A DNA stretch of 64,000 nucleotides from an uncultured Alphaproteobacteria bacterium (GTDB lineage: Bacteria; Pseudomonadota; Alphaproteobacteria; HIMB59). Under the pieces are notes generated by a model. It saw nothing but the letters and a program-made list of their open reading frames with translations. It had not been told where the DNA came from and ran no database searches. The stretch lies in contig CABZMT010000003.1 in NCBI GenBank assembly GCA_902526965.1, positions 56,709 through 120,708 of the forward strand, read 5' to 3'. Position 1 is the first letter of the stretch. Each line of letters opens with the position of its first letter. Both the position numbers and the translations under genes were made by a program. Positions 1-8,384 of this stretch are shown piece by piece.

Positions 1-1
1 T

Positions 2-352
2 TTTATTATTGGCGGTCCTAATAAATATTTTAAATTCAATCAACAAACACAGAAAAAAATTATTAATGAAATAAAATTTCTAAGTGAAAAATTTAATGTG
101 AATATTATTCCGTCAAGAAGAACACCACATAGTCTTTTAGAGGAACTATCGAAAATTAATATGGAAAACATATATATGTCTGATGATTTATTTAACCCAA
201 AAGAATATGGTGAGCTCTTATCGCAGGCTCATTTACAAATTGTAACTTGGGACTCAATATCTATGATATCTGAAGCTATATCATCTGAAGCTGGTACATT
301 TTTATTTAAGTTTGAAGAGGAGTTGTGTCCAAAAAGATATCATCAATTTTAA
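2..352 (+). CDS. Mitochondrial-fission ELM1-like protein, C-terminal part (5' end outside window)
   Basis: This reading frame is open from the left edge, so the ORF-track start at 98 (a GTG) is internal and only the C-terminal part of the gene is present. The upstream in-frame peptide begins FIIGGPNKYFKF and continues into NIIPSRRTP and a late TWDSISMISEA segment. These match the pattern of the ELM1 family (DUF1022), bacterial relatives of a plant mitochondrial-fission protein that resemble GT-B glycosyltransferases. The bacterial role is not established. The stop overlaps the next gene by 28 bases, suggesting co-translation. The family call rests on remembered motifs only. Confidence 0.72.
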   Translation, partial: FIIGGPNKYFKFNQQTQKKIINEIKFLSEKFNVNIIPSRRTPHSLLEELSKINMENIYMSDDLFNPKEYGELLSQAHLQIVTWDSISMISEAISSEAGTFLFKFEEELCPKRYHQF

Positions 353-957
353 ATCGTTGTACTACATACTCTGATCCTTTCCCTCATTGGGAACTAGACT
401 CTCCTTTTACAAATGAGCTTATAAACGAGCTTAATGATGTAAATATATCTGATGCACCAAGGTCTTTTGATGGTACTAGAGCTGCTGATGCTGGTGGGGA
501 TGGTTTGGATGGTAAGCTGAGAGTCTTCCTAGAGAGCGATAATTCCGAAAACCTATCTAATGGCATGGAACTAATTGAAGATTTGAGAGATAAAGATGTT
601 ATTGAGTCTATTCAAGATAAAATCAAAAAAGATCTCTCAAATAGTTTTATTCGAATTGAATATATTTCTGATCGTAAGGGATTTTGGCTAAAACCACATT
701 TGGACATAAAGGAAAAGCTTATGACAATGATGTTGTTTATTAACACTTATGATGAGTCAGAGAAACTTGGAACAGATTTTTATGATACTGATATGAAACT
801 TGTTAAGACCGTCCCTTATAGACATAATACAGGATATTTTTTTGCCTCAGGCAACAATACATGGCACGGACTTGAAAAAAAAGAAATTAAAATTGAGAGA
901 AGATGTATGCAAATTAATTATGTAACTTTTCCAACCAGTTGGCCAATAAATGGCTGA
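325..957 (+). CDS. 2-oxoglutarate/Fe(II)-dependent oxygenase family protein
   Basis: The 210-residue protein looks like a soluble prolyl-hydroxylase-type dioxygenase. A candidate iron triad is visible: His125 and Asp127 in KPHLDIKE, and His181 in NTWHGLE. An Arg at 192/193 is placed to bind 2-oxoglutarate. The substrate cannot be read from sequence. The start is GTG; it is supported by a purine-rich GAAGAGGAG just upstream, one of the few clear Shine-Dalgarno sequences in the window. The gene begins inside the end of the ELM1-like gene and overlaps trxB by 8 bases, so the three look like one transcription unit. Confidence 0.78.
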   Translation: MSKKISSILNRCTTYSDPFPHWELDSPFTNELINELNDVNISDAPRSFDGTRAADAGGDGLDGKLRVFLESDNSENLSNGMELIEDLRDKDVIESIQDKIKKDLSNSFIRIEYISDRKGFWLKPHLDIKEKLMTMMLFINTYDESEKLGTDFYDTDMKLVKTVPYRHNTGYFFASGNNTWHGLEKKEIKIERRCMQINYVTFPTSWPING

Positions 958-1870
958 AATTAATAATGTAATAATTATAGGATCAGGTCCAGCAGGTTAT
1001 ACTGCTGCAATATATGCTGCTAGAGCTAATCTAAAACCCATTTTAGTCAGTGGATTTCAACCAGGTGGTCAACTTACGATAACAACTGATGTAGAAAATT
1101 ATCCAGGATATGAAGACCCTATTCAAGGTCCTTGGTTAATGGATCAAATGCAAAAACAAGCTGCTCACGTTGGTACCGAAATTATCAATTCACAAGTAAC
1201 TGAAGTTTTTCTAAATGAAGATGTAAAAAAATTAAATTTAGATAATGGCACAACTCTAAATGCAAAAACTGTGATAATAAGCACTGGAGCTCAAGCGAGA
1301 TGGCTTGGTTTAGAAAATGAGTCTAAATTTCAGGGTCATGGACTATCAGCTTGCGCCACTTGTGATGGTTTTTTCTTTAAAGATAAAGAAGTTGCTGTAA
1401 TTGGTGGAGGAAATAGTGCAGCTGAAGAAGCTTTATTTCTAACAAAGTTTGCAAGTAAAGTTTATCTAATTCATAGAAGAGATAAACTAAGAGCAGAAAA
1501 AATATTACAAGATAGACTAAAAGAAAATTCAAAAATTGAATTTATATGGAACAGCGAAGTAACTAAGTTTAATGGAAATGATGAATTAGAAACAATAAAC
1601 TTACTCAATAAAAAAGATAATCAAACCTCAACCCTAAAAATAGATGGCGTATTTATTGCAATAGGGCACGATCCGGCAACACAATTATTTAAAGGTCAAT
1701 TAAAGATGGATGATGGGGGATATATCATCACAGATCCAGATAGCACAAAAACTTCTATTGATGGTGTATTTGCTGCAGGAGATGTAAGAGATAAAATATA
1801 CAGACAGGCTGTGACAGCTGCTGGTATGGGATGTATGGCAGCATTGGAAGTTGAGAAGTATCTAGATTGA
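950..1870 (+). CDS. trxB: Thioredoxin-disulfide reductase
   Basis: The 306-residue flavoprotein would use NADPH to reduce thioredoxin in the cytoplasm. It shows the FAD-binding GSGPAG (11-16), the redox-active CATC pair (Cys135 and Cys138), the NADPH-binding GGGNSA (152-157), the HRRDK phosphate-binding stretch and the late GVFAAGDV flavin motif. Length and domain order are normal for low-molecular-weight bacterial TrxB. ATG overlaps the end of the oxygenase gene, which implies translational coupling. No Shine-Dalgarno sequence is evident. Confidence 0.97.
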   Translation: MAEINNVIIIGSGPAGYTAAIYAARANLKPILVSGFQPGGQLTITTDVENYPGYEDPIQGPWLMDQMQKQAAHVGTEIINSQVTEVFLNEDVKKLNLDNGTTLNAKTVIISTGAQARWLGLENESKFQGHGLSACATCDGFFFKDKEVAVIGGGNSAAEEALFLTKFASKVYLIHRRDKLRAEKILQDRLKENSKIEFIWNSEVTKFNGNDELETINLLNKKDNQTSTLKIDGVFIAIGHDPATQLFKGQLKMDDGGYIITDPDSTKTSIDGVFAAGDVRDKIYRQAVTAAGMGCMAALEVEKYLD

Positions 1871-1873
1871 TTG

Positions 1874-1999
1874 TTAGCCTTGTCTGGCTTTCATTCTAGG
1901 GTTTGTTTTGTTGATCACATATAACCTACCCTTTCTTCTAACCAGTTGATTATTTTTATCTCTGGTTTTAGCTGTTTTAAGAGAACTTTTAATTTTCAT
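1874..1999 (-). CDS. rpmJ: 50S ribosomal protein bL36, zinc-free type (missing from ORF track)
   Basis: The minus strand encodes 41 residues beginning [14 protein letters not shown] and ending NPRMKARQG, with the basic core [12 protein letters not shown] typical of bL36. The four zinc-binding residues of the C+ form are absent, as in the longer alphaproteobacterial form. It is a small protein of the large ribosomal subunit. It lies between trxB and sufE on the opposite strand, and its stop falls three bases past the trxB stop. The gene was below the length cut-off of the supplied ORF track. Confidence 0.95.
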   Translation of the reverse strand: MKIKSSLKTAKTRDKNNQLVRRKGRLYVINKTNPRMKARQG

Positions 2000-2038
2000 A
2001 ATTTAATGTATTAGTTATTAATAATAAGGCGAAAATTT

Positions 2039-2455
2039 ATGTTAATTAATGAAAAAATCAACAAAATTAAAGAGGATTTTTCTTTTTTTGATAATTGGGA
2101 GGACAAATATCAATATTTAATTGATTTAGGAAAAAAACTCCCTGTTCTCGATGATAGCTATAAGACTGAGGAATATCGTGTACAAGGGTGTACATCGAAT
2201 TTATGGATGGTTCCAGAATTTATTGATGGAAAAATTAACCTTTCCGGCTCAAGTGACTCTGTAATTGTAAAAGGTTTGTTTTATTTAGTTTATTATACTT
2301 ACAATGAGGAAACTCCTGAGACTATAATAAATAATCCGTTATCTTTTTTTGAAGAAATCGGCCTCTCTAATCATTTAGGACAATCAAGGTCAAATGGTCT
2401 TAATTCACTTAGAAAAAAAATAACATCTATAGCGACAGAATTATCAAATAAATAA
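2039..2455 (+). CDS. sufE: SufE-like cysteine-desulfurase activator
   Basis: The 138-residue protein matches SufE, which accepts persulfide sulfur from SufS and passes it to the SUF Fe-S cluster scaffold. The acceptor cysteine is Cys51 in RVQGCTSNLW, the same position as the E. coli catalytic Cys. Length and domain are full for the family. No other suf genes are in the window. An AAGG lies about 10 bases upstream of the ATG. The 5' flank is shared with the divergent bL36 gene, so the spacer near 2000-2038 probably holds both promoters. Confidence 0.92.
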   Translation: MLINEKINKIKEDFSFFDNWEDKYQYLIDLGKKLPVLDDSYKTEEYRVQGCTSNLWMVPEFIDGKINLSGSSDSVIVKGLFYLVYYTYNEETPETIINNPLSFFEEIGLSNHLGQSRSNGLNSLRKKITSIATELSNK

Positions 2456-2490
2456 ATTTTATTGATTATAAACTATGTTAGTTTCTCATT

Positions 2491-3048
2491 ATGAGTTTGA
2501 TTAAGTTACTTGTTTCAATTTCATTTTTATTATTTTCTAATAATCTATATTCCAAGGAGGATGTTATTAATTTACAACTTAAAGACGGTATCGTCAAAAT
2601 CAAGACCTTCGAAGATAAGGCACCCAAGCATGTTAAGCAAATTACTGATCTAGTCGCTAAAGGTAGTTACGATGGCGTAGTTTTTCATAGAGTTATTGAT
2701 GGATTTATGGCTCAAACAGGAGACGTCCAATTCGGTAACTCTGATTCTGATAACTTTGATTTAAGAAGAGCTGGGACAGGCGGTTCTGGTAAAAATATTG
2801 AAGCTGAATTTAATGATTTACCACACAAAAGAGGTACGCTAAGTATGGCGCGATCTCAAGATCCTAATAGTGCTGACAGTCAATTTTTTATATGTTTTGG
2901 AGACACACCACACTTAGACGGTCAATATACTGTTTGGGGTGAAGTAATCGAAGGTATGGAATTTGTTGATGCTATAAAAATGGGTGATCCCGTAAAAAAT
3001 GGTCTAGTGGATGATCCTGATAAAATTATTAAAATGTGGGTTGAGTAA
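2491..3048 (+). CDS. Periplasmic cyclophilin-type peptidyl-prolyl isomerase
   Basis: The 185-residue protein begins with a hydrophobic signal sequence (about residues 1-21) followed by one cyclophilin domain. Active-site features are visible: VVFHRVIDGFMAQTGD with the catalytic Arg67, then SADSQFFI and HLDGQYTVWGEV. It should catalyse proline isomerisation during folding of exported proteins, like PpiA. It sits 35 bases after sufE and ends three bases before the converging MotB-like gene. The choice between ppiA and ppiB naming is left open, although the signal peptide favours a periplasmic enzyme. Confidence 0.93.
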   Translation: MSLIKLLVSISFLLFSNNLYSKEDVINLQLKDGIVKIKTFEDKAPKHVKQITDLVAKGSYDGVVFHRVIDGFMAQTGDVQFGNSDSDNFDLRRAGTGGSGKNIEAEFNDLPHKRGTLSMARSQDPNSADSQFFICFGDTPHLDGQYTVWGEVIEGMEFVDAIKMGDPVKNGLVDDPDKIIKMWVE

Positions 3049-3051
3049 AAC

Positions 3052-4335
3052 TTAATTTTGAGTAATTTTTAATTCGATCCTTCGATTCTCTTTTAGGTCC
3101 TCTTTTGTATCACCTAAATTTATAGGTTGATACTCACCATATCCATTTGCTGAGAGTTTATTAGCAGGTATACCTTGTTGAATAAGAAATTTAACTACCT
3201 CTAGTGCTCTAGCATGTGAAAGCTCCCAATTAGAGGGGAATTGAGAGGTTGAAATAGGTACTTTGTCTGTGTGGCCATCAATTTGTAGTATCCAATTTAA
3301 ATCAGATGGGATTGACTCAGTAACTTCAATAATTGTTTTGGTAATAAGAGATAAAGCTATCCTTCCTTCATCTTGAAAACTTGCACTGCCAGAGTCAAAT
3401 AATATTTCTGATTGAAAAATAAATCTATCTCCTTTGATCTGAATATCCTCTCTATCTGCTAAGGCTTCAGATAATTTCCCAAAAAATTCTGATTTGTACT
3501 TTTGCAGCTTGAATAGCTCACTTGTAAGTACTCTATTTAACCTATCTCCTAGTTCCCCGAGTTCCATTTCGTTTTGCGCTATTTCAGCTTCTTTTGACTC
3601 TAATAAGTTATTTAAAAGATTAATTTCATTACTGAGTATTTCAATATCTAAAGCTAAATTAGATATTAAATTTAAAGCCTCAGCTAAATCAGTTGACTGT
3701 ATTAATGTTTCTTCCTCTAATGAAGATATTTTGGTTTGTAATTCTTGATTAATATCTTCGGATGAACTTAAAGACTCAAGTAGATTTTCTATTCTACTTT
3801 GAGATGCTCCAATTTGTCCAACTAGCTCACTATTTTCTCCACCAAGTCTAATTAAATCAGCCTTTAACTGTTTTTGTTGCTCATTTAAATCAGATAGGTT
3901 TTGTTGAAGAGTTTCTCTATCAGATAAAGATAAGGATAGCTCTTCAGTAATTTTAGCAATAATTGTATTTAATTTATCAATATCGAGTGACTGATCTTGA
4001 ATTATAGTGTCTTGTGCAAGAATTTGAGATTGTTTAGAGGATATTTCTTCATCAAGTTTTTCAATAAGATTTTGTCTATCAAGTAATTCAATCTCTTTAT
4101 CTGTTAGAGTTACATCTTGTTCAACTATAGTCTCATCTTGGATGTTAATAGTCTTTTCTAAACTTTGAATTTGCTGGTTTTTTCCTACAACTAAGTCACC
4201 CAGATAAACTTGCGCTACTGTAAAAAGTAAAACAATAAAAATTATGACCATTAATGTAGAAGCCAATACATCCACAAATCCAGGCCAAATTATATTATCG
4301 TTGTCTGAACTTTGAGTTTTTGAGAGATAGCTCAC
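3052..4335 (-). CDS. MotB/OmpA-like peptidoglycan-binding membrane protein with long coiled coil
   Basis: The 427-residue protein has three parts. One N-terminal membrane helix (about 18-45) carries an Asp at its start (WPGFVDVLAS, Asp22), as proton-using MotB/ExbD/TolR stators do. A long coiled coil rich in Gln, Glu, Leu and Ser follows (about 50-275). The C-terminal OmpA domain (about 300-427) shows QIDGHTDKVPI, LSHARALEV and a terminal NRRIELKI, expected to bind peptidoglycan. It overlaps the MotA-like gene upstream by four bases (ATGA), so the two very likely form one ion-driven complex. No flagellar genes are nearby. Its function is unknown. Confidence 0.85.
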   Translation of the reverse strand: MSYLSKTQSSDNDNIIWPGFVDVLASTLMVIIFIVLLFTVAQVYLGDLVVGKNQQIQSLEKTINIQDETIVEQDVTLTDKEIELLDRQNLIEKLDEEISSKQSQILAQDTIIQDQSLDIDKLNTIIAKITEELSLSLSDRETLQQNLSDLNEQQKQLKADLIRLGGENSELVGQIGASQSRIENLLESLSSSEDINQELQTKISSLEEETLIQSTDLAEALNLISNLALDIEILSNEINLLNNLLESKEAEIAQNEMELGELGDRLNRVLTSELFKLQKYKSEFFGKLSEALADREDIQIKGDRFIFQSEILFDSGSASFQDEGRIALSLITKTIIEVTESIPSDLNWILQIDGHTDKVPISTSQFPSNWELSHARALEVVKFLIQQGIPANKLSANGYGEYQPINLGDTKEDLKENRRIELKITQN

Positions 4336-5192
4336 TTTTTGTCTAGGTCTTTTATAGACTTACTTACAGACTTGAGCTCAGTAATAACTTCTTTTCTTAA
4401 ATCATCACTAGAATTTTTCATCCCATCAACCAGATCATCAAGTTTAGAAGCAATGTTTTGGGCCAAAGATGAATTATCAGAATTTTGAGTAATTTTTTTA
4501 ATGTTTGGGCTAGATCTATAAAATAGGCGAATTTGATTTTCACAGAATTCATAGTAACTTTGTTTGACACCTCTAGTAATTATTTCATAAAGCCCTAATA
4601 TCAAAGAAGTAACTAAGCCAAACAATGAGGAGCTAAAAGCAATAGTCATTCCTGATAAAGGTGACTTTAATCCGTCTTTTAAATTGTTAAAAAATGCCCC
4701 AAAGTCCTGTTGTTCAATTGTTAAACCATCGATGACATTTGAAACACTACCTATAGTCAAAAGTAATCCATAAAAAGTTCCAATTAATCCTAAAAAAATA
4801 GCTAAATTGATAAGGTATTTGGATATGTCACTCCCACTTTCTATAGATGATAGAAGATCGTCAAGTATTTCATCAAGTGTTTTTGTGATACTTTTATTTG
4901 TTGTTGTTATCCCTAAATTATTTGCAATAGATTTTGTAATTGGGTAATTATTTAAAGATGAGTCATTAAGTTTTAATTTTCCAAAAGCCACGGAGTTCAT
5001 AAACCTAAACTCGGAACTCAATGAAAATATTTTAAATGAGTAAAGGAGAAATCCAATAACAAGTGTTAGAAGAATTATTCCGTTTATATAAGGATTAGCA
5101 TCAAAATAAATTTTAATTTCTTCGTAACCAATAACTAAAATTATTACAATTAGGATTGAAAACAAAAGATATGCTAAGAAGTTTTTAGTCAT
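4332..5192 (-). CDS. MotA/TolQ/ExbB-like proton-channel membrane protein
   Basis: The 286-residue protein has hydrophobic segments near residues 5-25, 35-55, 138-165 and 180-205. The third contains FLGLIGTFYGLLLTIG and the fourth GMTIAFSSSLFGLV, which match the paired channel helices of the MotA/TolQ/ExbB family. A helical cytoplasmic tail of about 70 residues follows. It is the first gene of a two-gene unit with the MotB/OmpA-like protein. It probably conducts protons to drive movement or force in the periplasmic partner. It is not a flagellar MotA by context. Confidence 0.83.
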   Translation of the reverse strand: MTKNFLAYLLFSILIVIILVIGYEEIKIYFDANPYINGIILLTLVIGFLLYSFKIFSLSSEFRFMNSVAFGKLKLNDSSLNNYPITKSIANNLGITTTNKSITKTLDEILDDLLSSIESGSDISKYLINLAIFLGLIGTFYGLLLTIGSVSNVIDGLTIEQQDFGAFFNNLKDGLKSPLSGMTIAFSSSLFGLVTSLILGLYEIITRGVKQSYYEFCENQIRLFYRSSPNIKKITQNSDNSSLAQNIASKLDDLVDGMKNSSDDLRKEVITELKSVSKSIKDLDKK

Positions 5193-5250
5193 AATTGATA
5201 AAAATAAACGAATTTAACAAATTAACAAATGAATAAATTATGAAAAAAAT

Positions 5251-5736
5251 CTAGAAATTTCTATTAAAAATCAAGTAATAATTATTAGTGCCTGGATTTA
5301 CAGAGTCTAAACCTGCATTTGAAATATGATGGGAACCAATGCCAATTCGAGTCTTATCAGATAAGCTATAGAGTAAGTTAACTTCTGACTTAAATTGGAT
5401 AGCATTTCCTAAATCTTTACCATCACCATTACTATAAATACCTGCCGAAGAAGAAAGATTTAAATAAATTAAATCAGAACCTAAATTTGTTTCAAAACCC
5501 CCATAAAACATACTTGCGCTTTTAGCAGTTACCAATCCACCAACAACTGGGTTTATTGTTAATATATTTAATAAATCTATTTCACTATTAGATATATGAT
5601 AATTTAATCCAATTAAATTAGTTGTATTATCGTCATCGTAATCATAAGTGCCTCCAAAAATGGAATAGCTATTTGCGCTAGCTGTAAAATTTGAAGAAAG
5701 GGTATAAATTAAAATAGCTAATAAATATTTTTTCAT
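5251..5736 (-). CDS. PagL-like lipid A 3-O-deacylase / acyloxyacyl hydrolase family protein
   Basis: The 161-residue protein has a signal peptide (about 1-21) and alternating beta-strand composition ending in Phe, as expected for a small outer-membrane beta-barrel. The C-terminal motif IGSHHISNAGL followed by NPG resembles the PagL active site; His137 and Ser139 are the candidate catalytic pair. The third PagL residue, a Glu, appears as Asn151 here by spacing, so activity is uncertain. PagL removes an acyl chain from lipid A. The gene lies downstream of tRNA-Val on the same strand and 58 bases before the MotA-like gene. Confidence 0.7.
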   Translation of the reverse strand: MKKYLLAILIYTLSSNFTASANSYSIFGGTYDYDDDNTTNLIGLNYHISNSEIDLLNILTINPVVGGLVTAKSASMFYGGFETNLGSDLIYLNLSSSAGIYSNGDGKDLGNAIQFKSEVNLLYSLSDKTRIGIGSHHISNAGLDSVNPGTNNYYLIFNRNF

Positions 5737-5771
5737 GAATTACATATAACATCATCAACTTAAGAAGTAAA

Positions 5772-5848
5772 TGGTGGGCGTGACAGGATTCGAACCTGTG
5801 ACCCCTTGCGTGTCGAGCAAGTACTCTAACCAGCTGAGCTACACGCCC
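5772..5848 (-). tRNA. tRNA-Val (anticodon GAC), CCA encoded
   Basis: The minus strand folds as a complete 77-base tRNA. The acceptor pair is GGGCGTG/CACGCCC, the D arm GCTC/GAGT, the anticodon stem CTTGC/GCAAG, and the T arm ACAGG TTCGAAT CCTGT, followed by A and a genomically encoded CCA. The seven-base anticodon loop is TCGACAC, which places GAC at 34-36 and so reads valine codons GUC/GUU. Position 33 is C rather than the near-universal U. Every stem pairs well, so the gene looks functional. It sits between murJ and the PagL-like gene. Confidence 0.92.
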
Positions 5849-5904
5849 ATAAGTTTAGGGCAAAATTACTTTTAAATTAAATAAAAGATTAGTAAATAAA
5901 ATTC

Positions 5905-7425
5905 CTAATTAAATTTTTTCAATTGAAAAATAAGATTTAATTCACTTAATTTAAGCCAATTTAGTATTAAGAAGTATATTAATAAACCAATAAGAATTTG
6001 AATTAACAAGTCAAGATATATATTTAGTTCTACAATTTTTTTAATAAATAATATTGAAATAGACATACTAAACGCGCTTAATAAAATCTTAATTAATTTC
6101 TTAAGGTCGAAAATTAATAATTTTTCGAAAAAACTGTTAAAGTATTTTTTTAAATAATAAATTTGAATAAATAAATTTAACCATACACTAATAGCACCTG
6201 CTATAGCTAATCCAATAACACTCAAAGGCCTGTAGAGCAGAAAACATAAAATAAAATTACAAATAAATGTAGGAATTGCTGCCTTAACTGGATACTCAAC
6301 TTTCTCATAAGAATAAAATACTTGATTAAAAACTCTTGCAAGCATGTATCCTGGCAATGAGAAAGAGTAAATTAATAAAATTTTTGAGGTAATTAGAACA
6401 TCATCATTATTAAACTCTCCCCTACCAAATAAGACTCTAATAATGTCCTCACTAAGGATAAAAATTCCAAATGCACTTGGTATAGCGAATAAAAAACAAA
6501 ATATAACAGTTTCGTTAAAAGCTTTAGAATTCTTACTCTCATCACTAATATTTTTGCTCAGGTAAGGAAGGAGTGTAAAAGACATAGCAACCGCAATTAA
6601 AGCAAATGGTAAATCAATTATTCTATCAGCATAATAAATTTGGCTTATTGCACCCTCACCTACTAAAGATGCAAATAAAATTGAGATAAAAATATTTAAT
6701 TGGACAATACCAGAGCCCAGTAAAGAATATAAAAATCTTTTAAAGAATTTTTTTAGCTGGCCAGATAGTTCGTTAATGCTTTTTAATCCAGTACTCCAAA
6801 ATATTTTAATTGCACCCATATTTACTAATAGAAGTATTAATTGAGTAAAACCTGCAACAATCATTGACCAGGCAAGTGCGAAGTGAGAGTCAGATTTAAA
6901 AATGACTAATGTTGAAATCATAAAAATATTAAGAATGATAGATAAAAAAGAAGGTAAGAAAAAATTACCCTTAACGTTTAATACTGAACTCAATACTGAT
7001 GACAATGTTACAAATATTAAAAAAGGAAAAGTTATGATTAATAGATCATTCGCAAATAAAAATTGACTTTCATTTAATATAAATCCTGGTGCTAATAATG
7101 ATATTACTTGCTCACTAAATAAAAATATTAAAAAAGATATAAATAATGTAATTACAAAAAAAAAGTTAAAAATTATCCATATAAAATCCTTAGACATTTT
7201 TGAATTTATTTTTTCTTGATTAACATATAGGGGTATAAAAACACTATTCATTGAACCCTCAGCAAAAATTCTTCTGAATAAATTTGGTAACCTAAAAGCA
7301 AAAAGAAATGCATCTGACATTAAGTTTGCACCTAAATAGTTAGCAAAAAGTATGTCTCTAAAGAACCCTGTTACACGAGATCCAAAAATATTAGTTGAAA
7401 TCTTAGAGAAATTACTTATTTTCAT
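5905..7425 (-). CDS. murJ: Lipid II flippase MurJ (MviN)
   Basis: The 506-residue polytopic protein has about 14 hydrophobic segments. Its N-terminal pattern is SRVTGFFRDILFANYLGA, followed by AFRLPNLFRRIFAEGSMN, the hallmark of MurJ. MurJ moves lipid-linked peptidoglycan precursor across the inner membrane. The arginines in the first helices (SRVTGFFRD, FRRIFAEG) correspond to residues needed for function in the family. The gene follows the DsbA-like gene after five bases on the same strand. Length matches the usual 500-530 residues. Together with the mre/mrd genes it shows an active peptidoglycan pathway. Confidence 0.96.
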   Translation of the reverse strand: MKISNFSKISTNIFGSRVTGFFRDILFANYLGANLMSDAFLFAFRLPNLFRRIFAEGSMNSVFIPLYVNQEKINSKMSKDFIWIIFNFFFVITLFISFLIFLFSEQVISLLAPGFILNESQFLFANDLLIITFPFLIFVTLSSVLSSVLNVKGNFFLPSFLSIILNIFMISTLVIFKSDSHFALAWSMIVAGFTQLILLLVNMGAIKIFWSTGLKSINELSGQLKKFFKRFLYSLLGSGIVQLNIFISILFASLVGEGAISQIYYADRIIDLPFALIAVAMSFTLLPYLSKNISDESKNSKAFNETVIFCFLFAIPSAFGIFILSEDIIRVLFGRGEFNNDDVLITSKILLIYSFSLPGYMLARVFNQVFYSYEKVEYPVKAAIPTFICNFILCFLLYRPLSVIGLAIAGAISVWLNLFIQIYYLKKYFNSFFEKLLIFDLKKLIKILLSAFSMSISILFIKKIVELNIYLDLLIQILIGLLIYFLILNWLKLSELNLIFQLKKFN

Positions 7426-7430
7426 TGAAT

Positions 7431-8312
7431 TCAGGAAAATTCTTTTTCCAAAATCTCAATAATTTTACTTTGGTCAATAAAACCTGGAATAATTTGATTT
7501 CCTATGATTGTTGCTGGGCTTCCAGTAAATTTAAATTCATCGACGTAACTCTTATGAATTGATAAAAAGTCTTTCACTTCTTGGGAGTCCATATCTTTTT
7601 TAAGTGTCTGAAGATCAACACCCTTTAAAAATAGATCTGCTAAAATGTCCTCCATGTTTGATTTCCTTTCAGATGAATATAAATAGTTATGAACAGTTTT
7701 AAATTCACCTTGTAATGAGGAAGCTAAAGCTATTGTTGTTAAATCTTTTGAAAAATTACCTAAAATTGGCATTTGTATAATAACTATTTTTACTGAAGTA
7801 TCCTCTTTCATAACATTAATTAATTCCTGATGATATTTTTCACAGTAACCACAATTATAATCGACAAATTCATATATAACTTTTGTACCACTAGCATCAC
7901 CTAAATACATAGGATGAGCTTGTAAATTTAAATTTTGTATGCTTGATATATTTTCTTTATTAATTTTTTCTTGTTCTAATTTATTTTGATTTAATTGGTA
8001 TTCACGCAAAACATTTAAGATAAAGTCTGGATTTTCCTCAACAAATTTCTTCATACTCTGATCAAATTCAAAGTTTGTTAAGTATTCTTTCATATCTTCT
8101 TTTTTTAGATAAGCACTAAGATCTTTTTCTTGAATAAAATTAATATTTTCCTCTGACTGTGTATTAGAACTATTTAAATTATTATCTCGATTGATTTTAT
8201 TATTTTCTTGAAAAACAAAGTAGTAAGATGCAATTATAACTATAGTTATTACTAAAATTAATAATAAAGATCTAAGAACTGCAAAATTTCTTTTTTTTAC
8301 ATAAATACCCAT
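7431..8312 (-). CDS. Membrane-anchored DsbA-family thiol oxidoreductase
   Basis: The 293-residue protein has one N-terminal membrane anchor (about 14-33), a charged linker of roughly 100 residues, and a thioredoxin-fold domain with a CxxC pair in FVDYNCGYCEKYH (Cys154, Cys157). A cis-proline motif (GSPATIIGNQIIPG) lies near the C-terminus. The order resembles BdbD/ScsC-like DsbA proteins, which act on disulfides in the periplasm. Whether it oxidises or isomerises cannot be told from sequence. It lies directly upstream of murJ. The 72-base AT-rich spacer upstream probably contains the promoter. Confidence 0.87.
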   Translation of the reverse strand: MGIYVKKRNFAVLRSLLLILVITIVIIASYYFVFQENNKINRDNNLNSSNTQSEENINFIQEKDLSAYLKKEDMKEYLTNFEFDQSMKKFVEENPDFILNVLREYQLNQNKLEQEKINKENISSIQNLNLQAHPMYLGDASGTKVIYEFVDYNCGYCEKYHQELINVMKEDTSVKIVIIQMPILGNFSKDLTTIALASSLQGEFKTVHNYLYSSERKSNMEDILADLFLKGVDLQTLKKDMDSQEVKDFLSIHKSYVDEFKFTGSPATIIGNQIIPGFIDQSKIIEILEKEFS

Positions 8313-8384
8313 AAGTCGAAAAATATAATATTTGAGTATTATTATAGAGTAAATAATAGATATAATTTTATTAAAAAATTTAGA

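Noticed and set aside
3494-3748. Plus-strand ORF of 84 codons inside the MotB-like gene
   Set aside because: Antisense to the repetitive coiled-coil coding region; Ser/Leu-rich with no family resemblance.
3052-5192. A Zorya anti-phage defence system
   Set aside because: The MotA/MotB-like pair resembles ZorA/ZorB, but the genes beside it are a cyclophilin and a PagL-like protein; no ZorC, ZorD or ZorE gene is present, and similar pairs are known as non-defence genes in Alphaproteobacteria.
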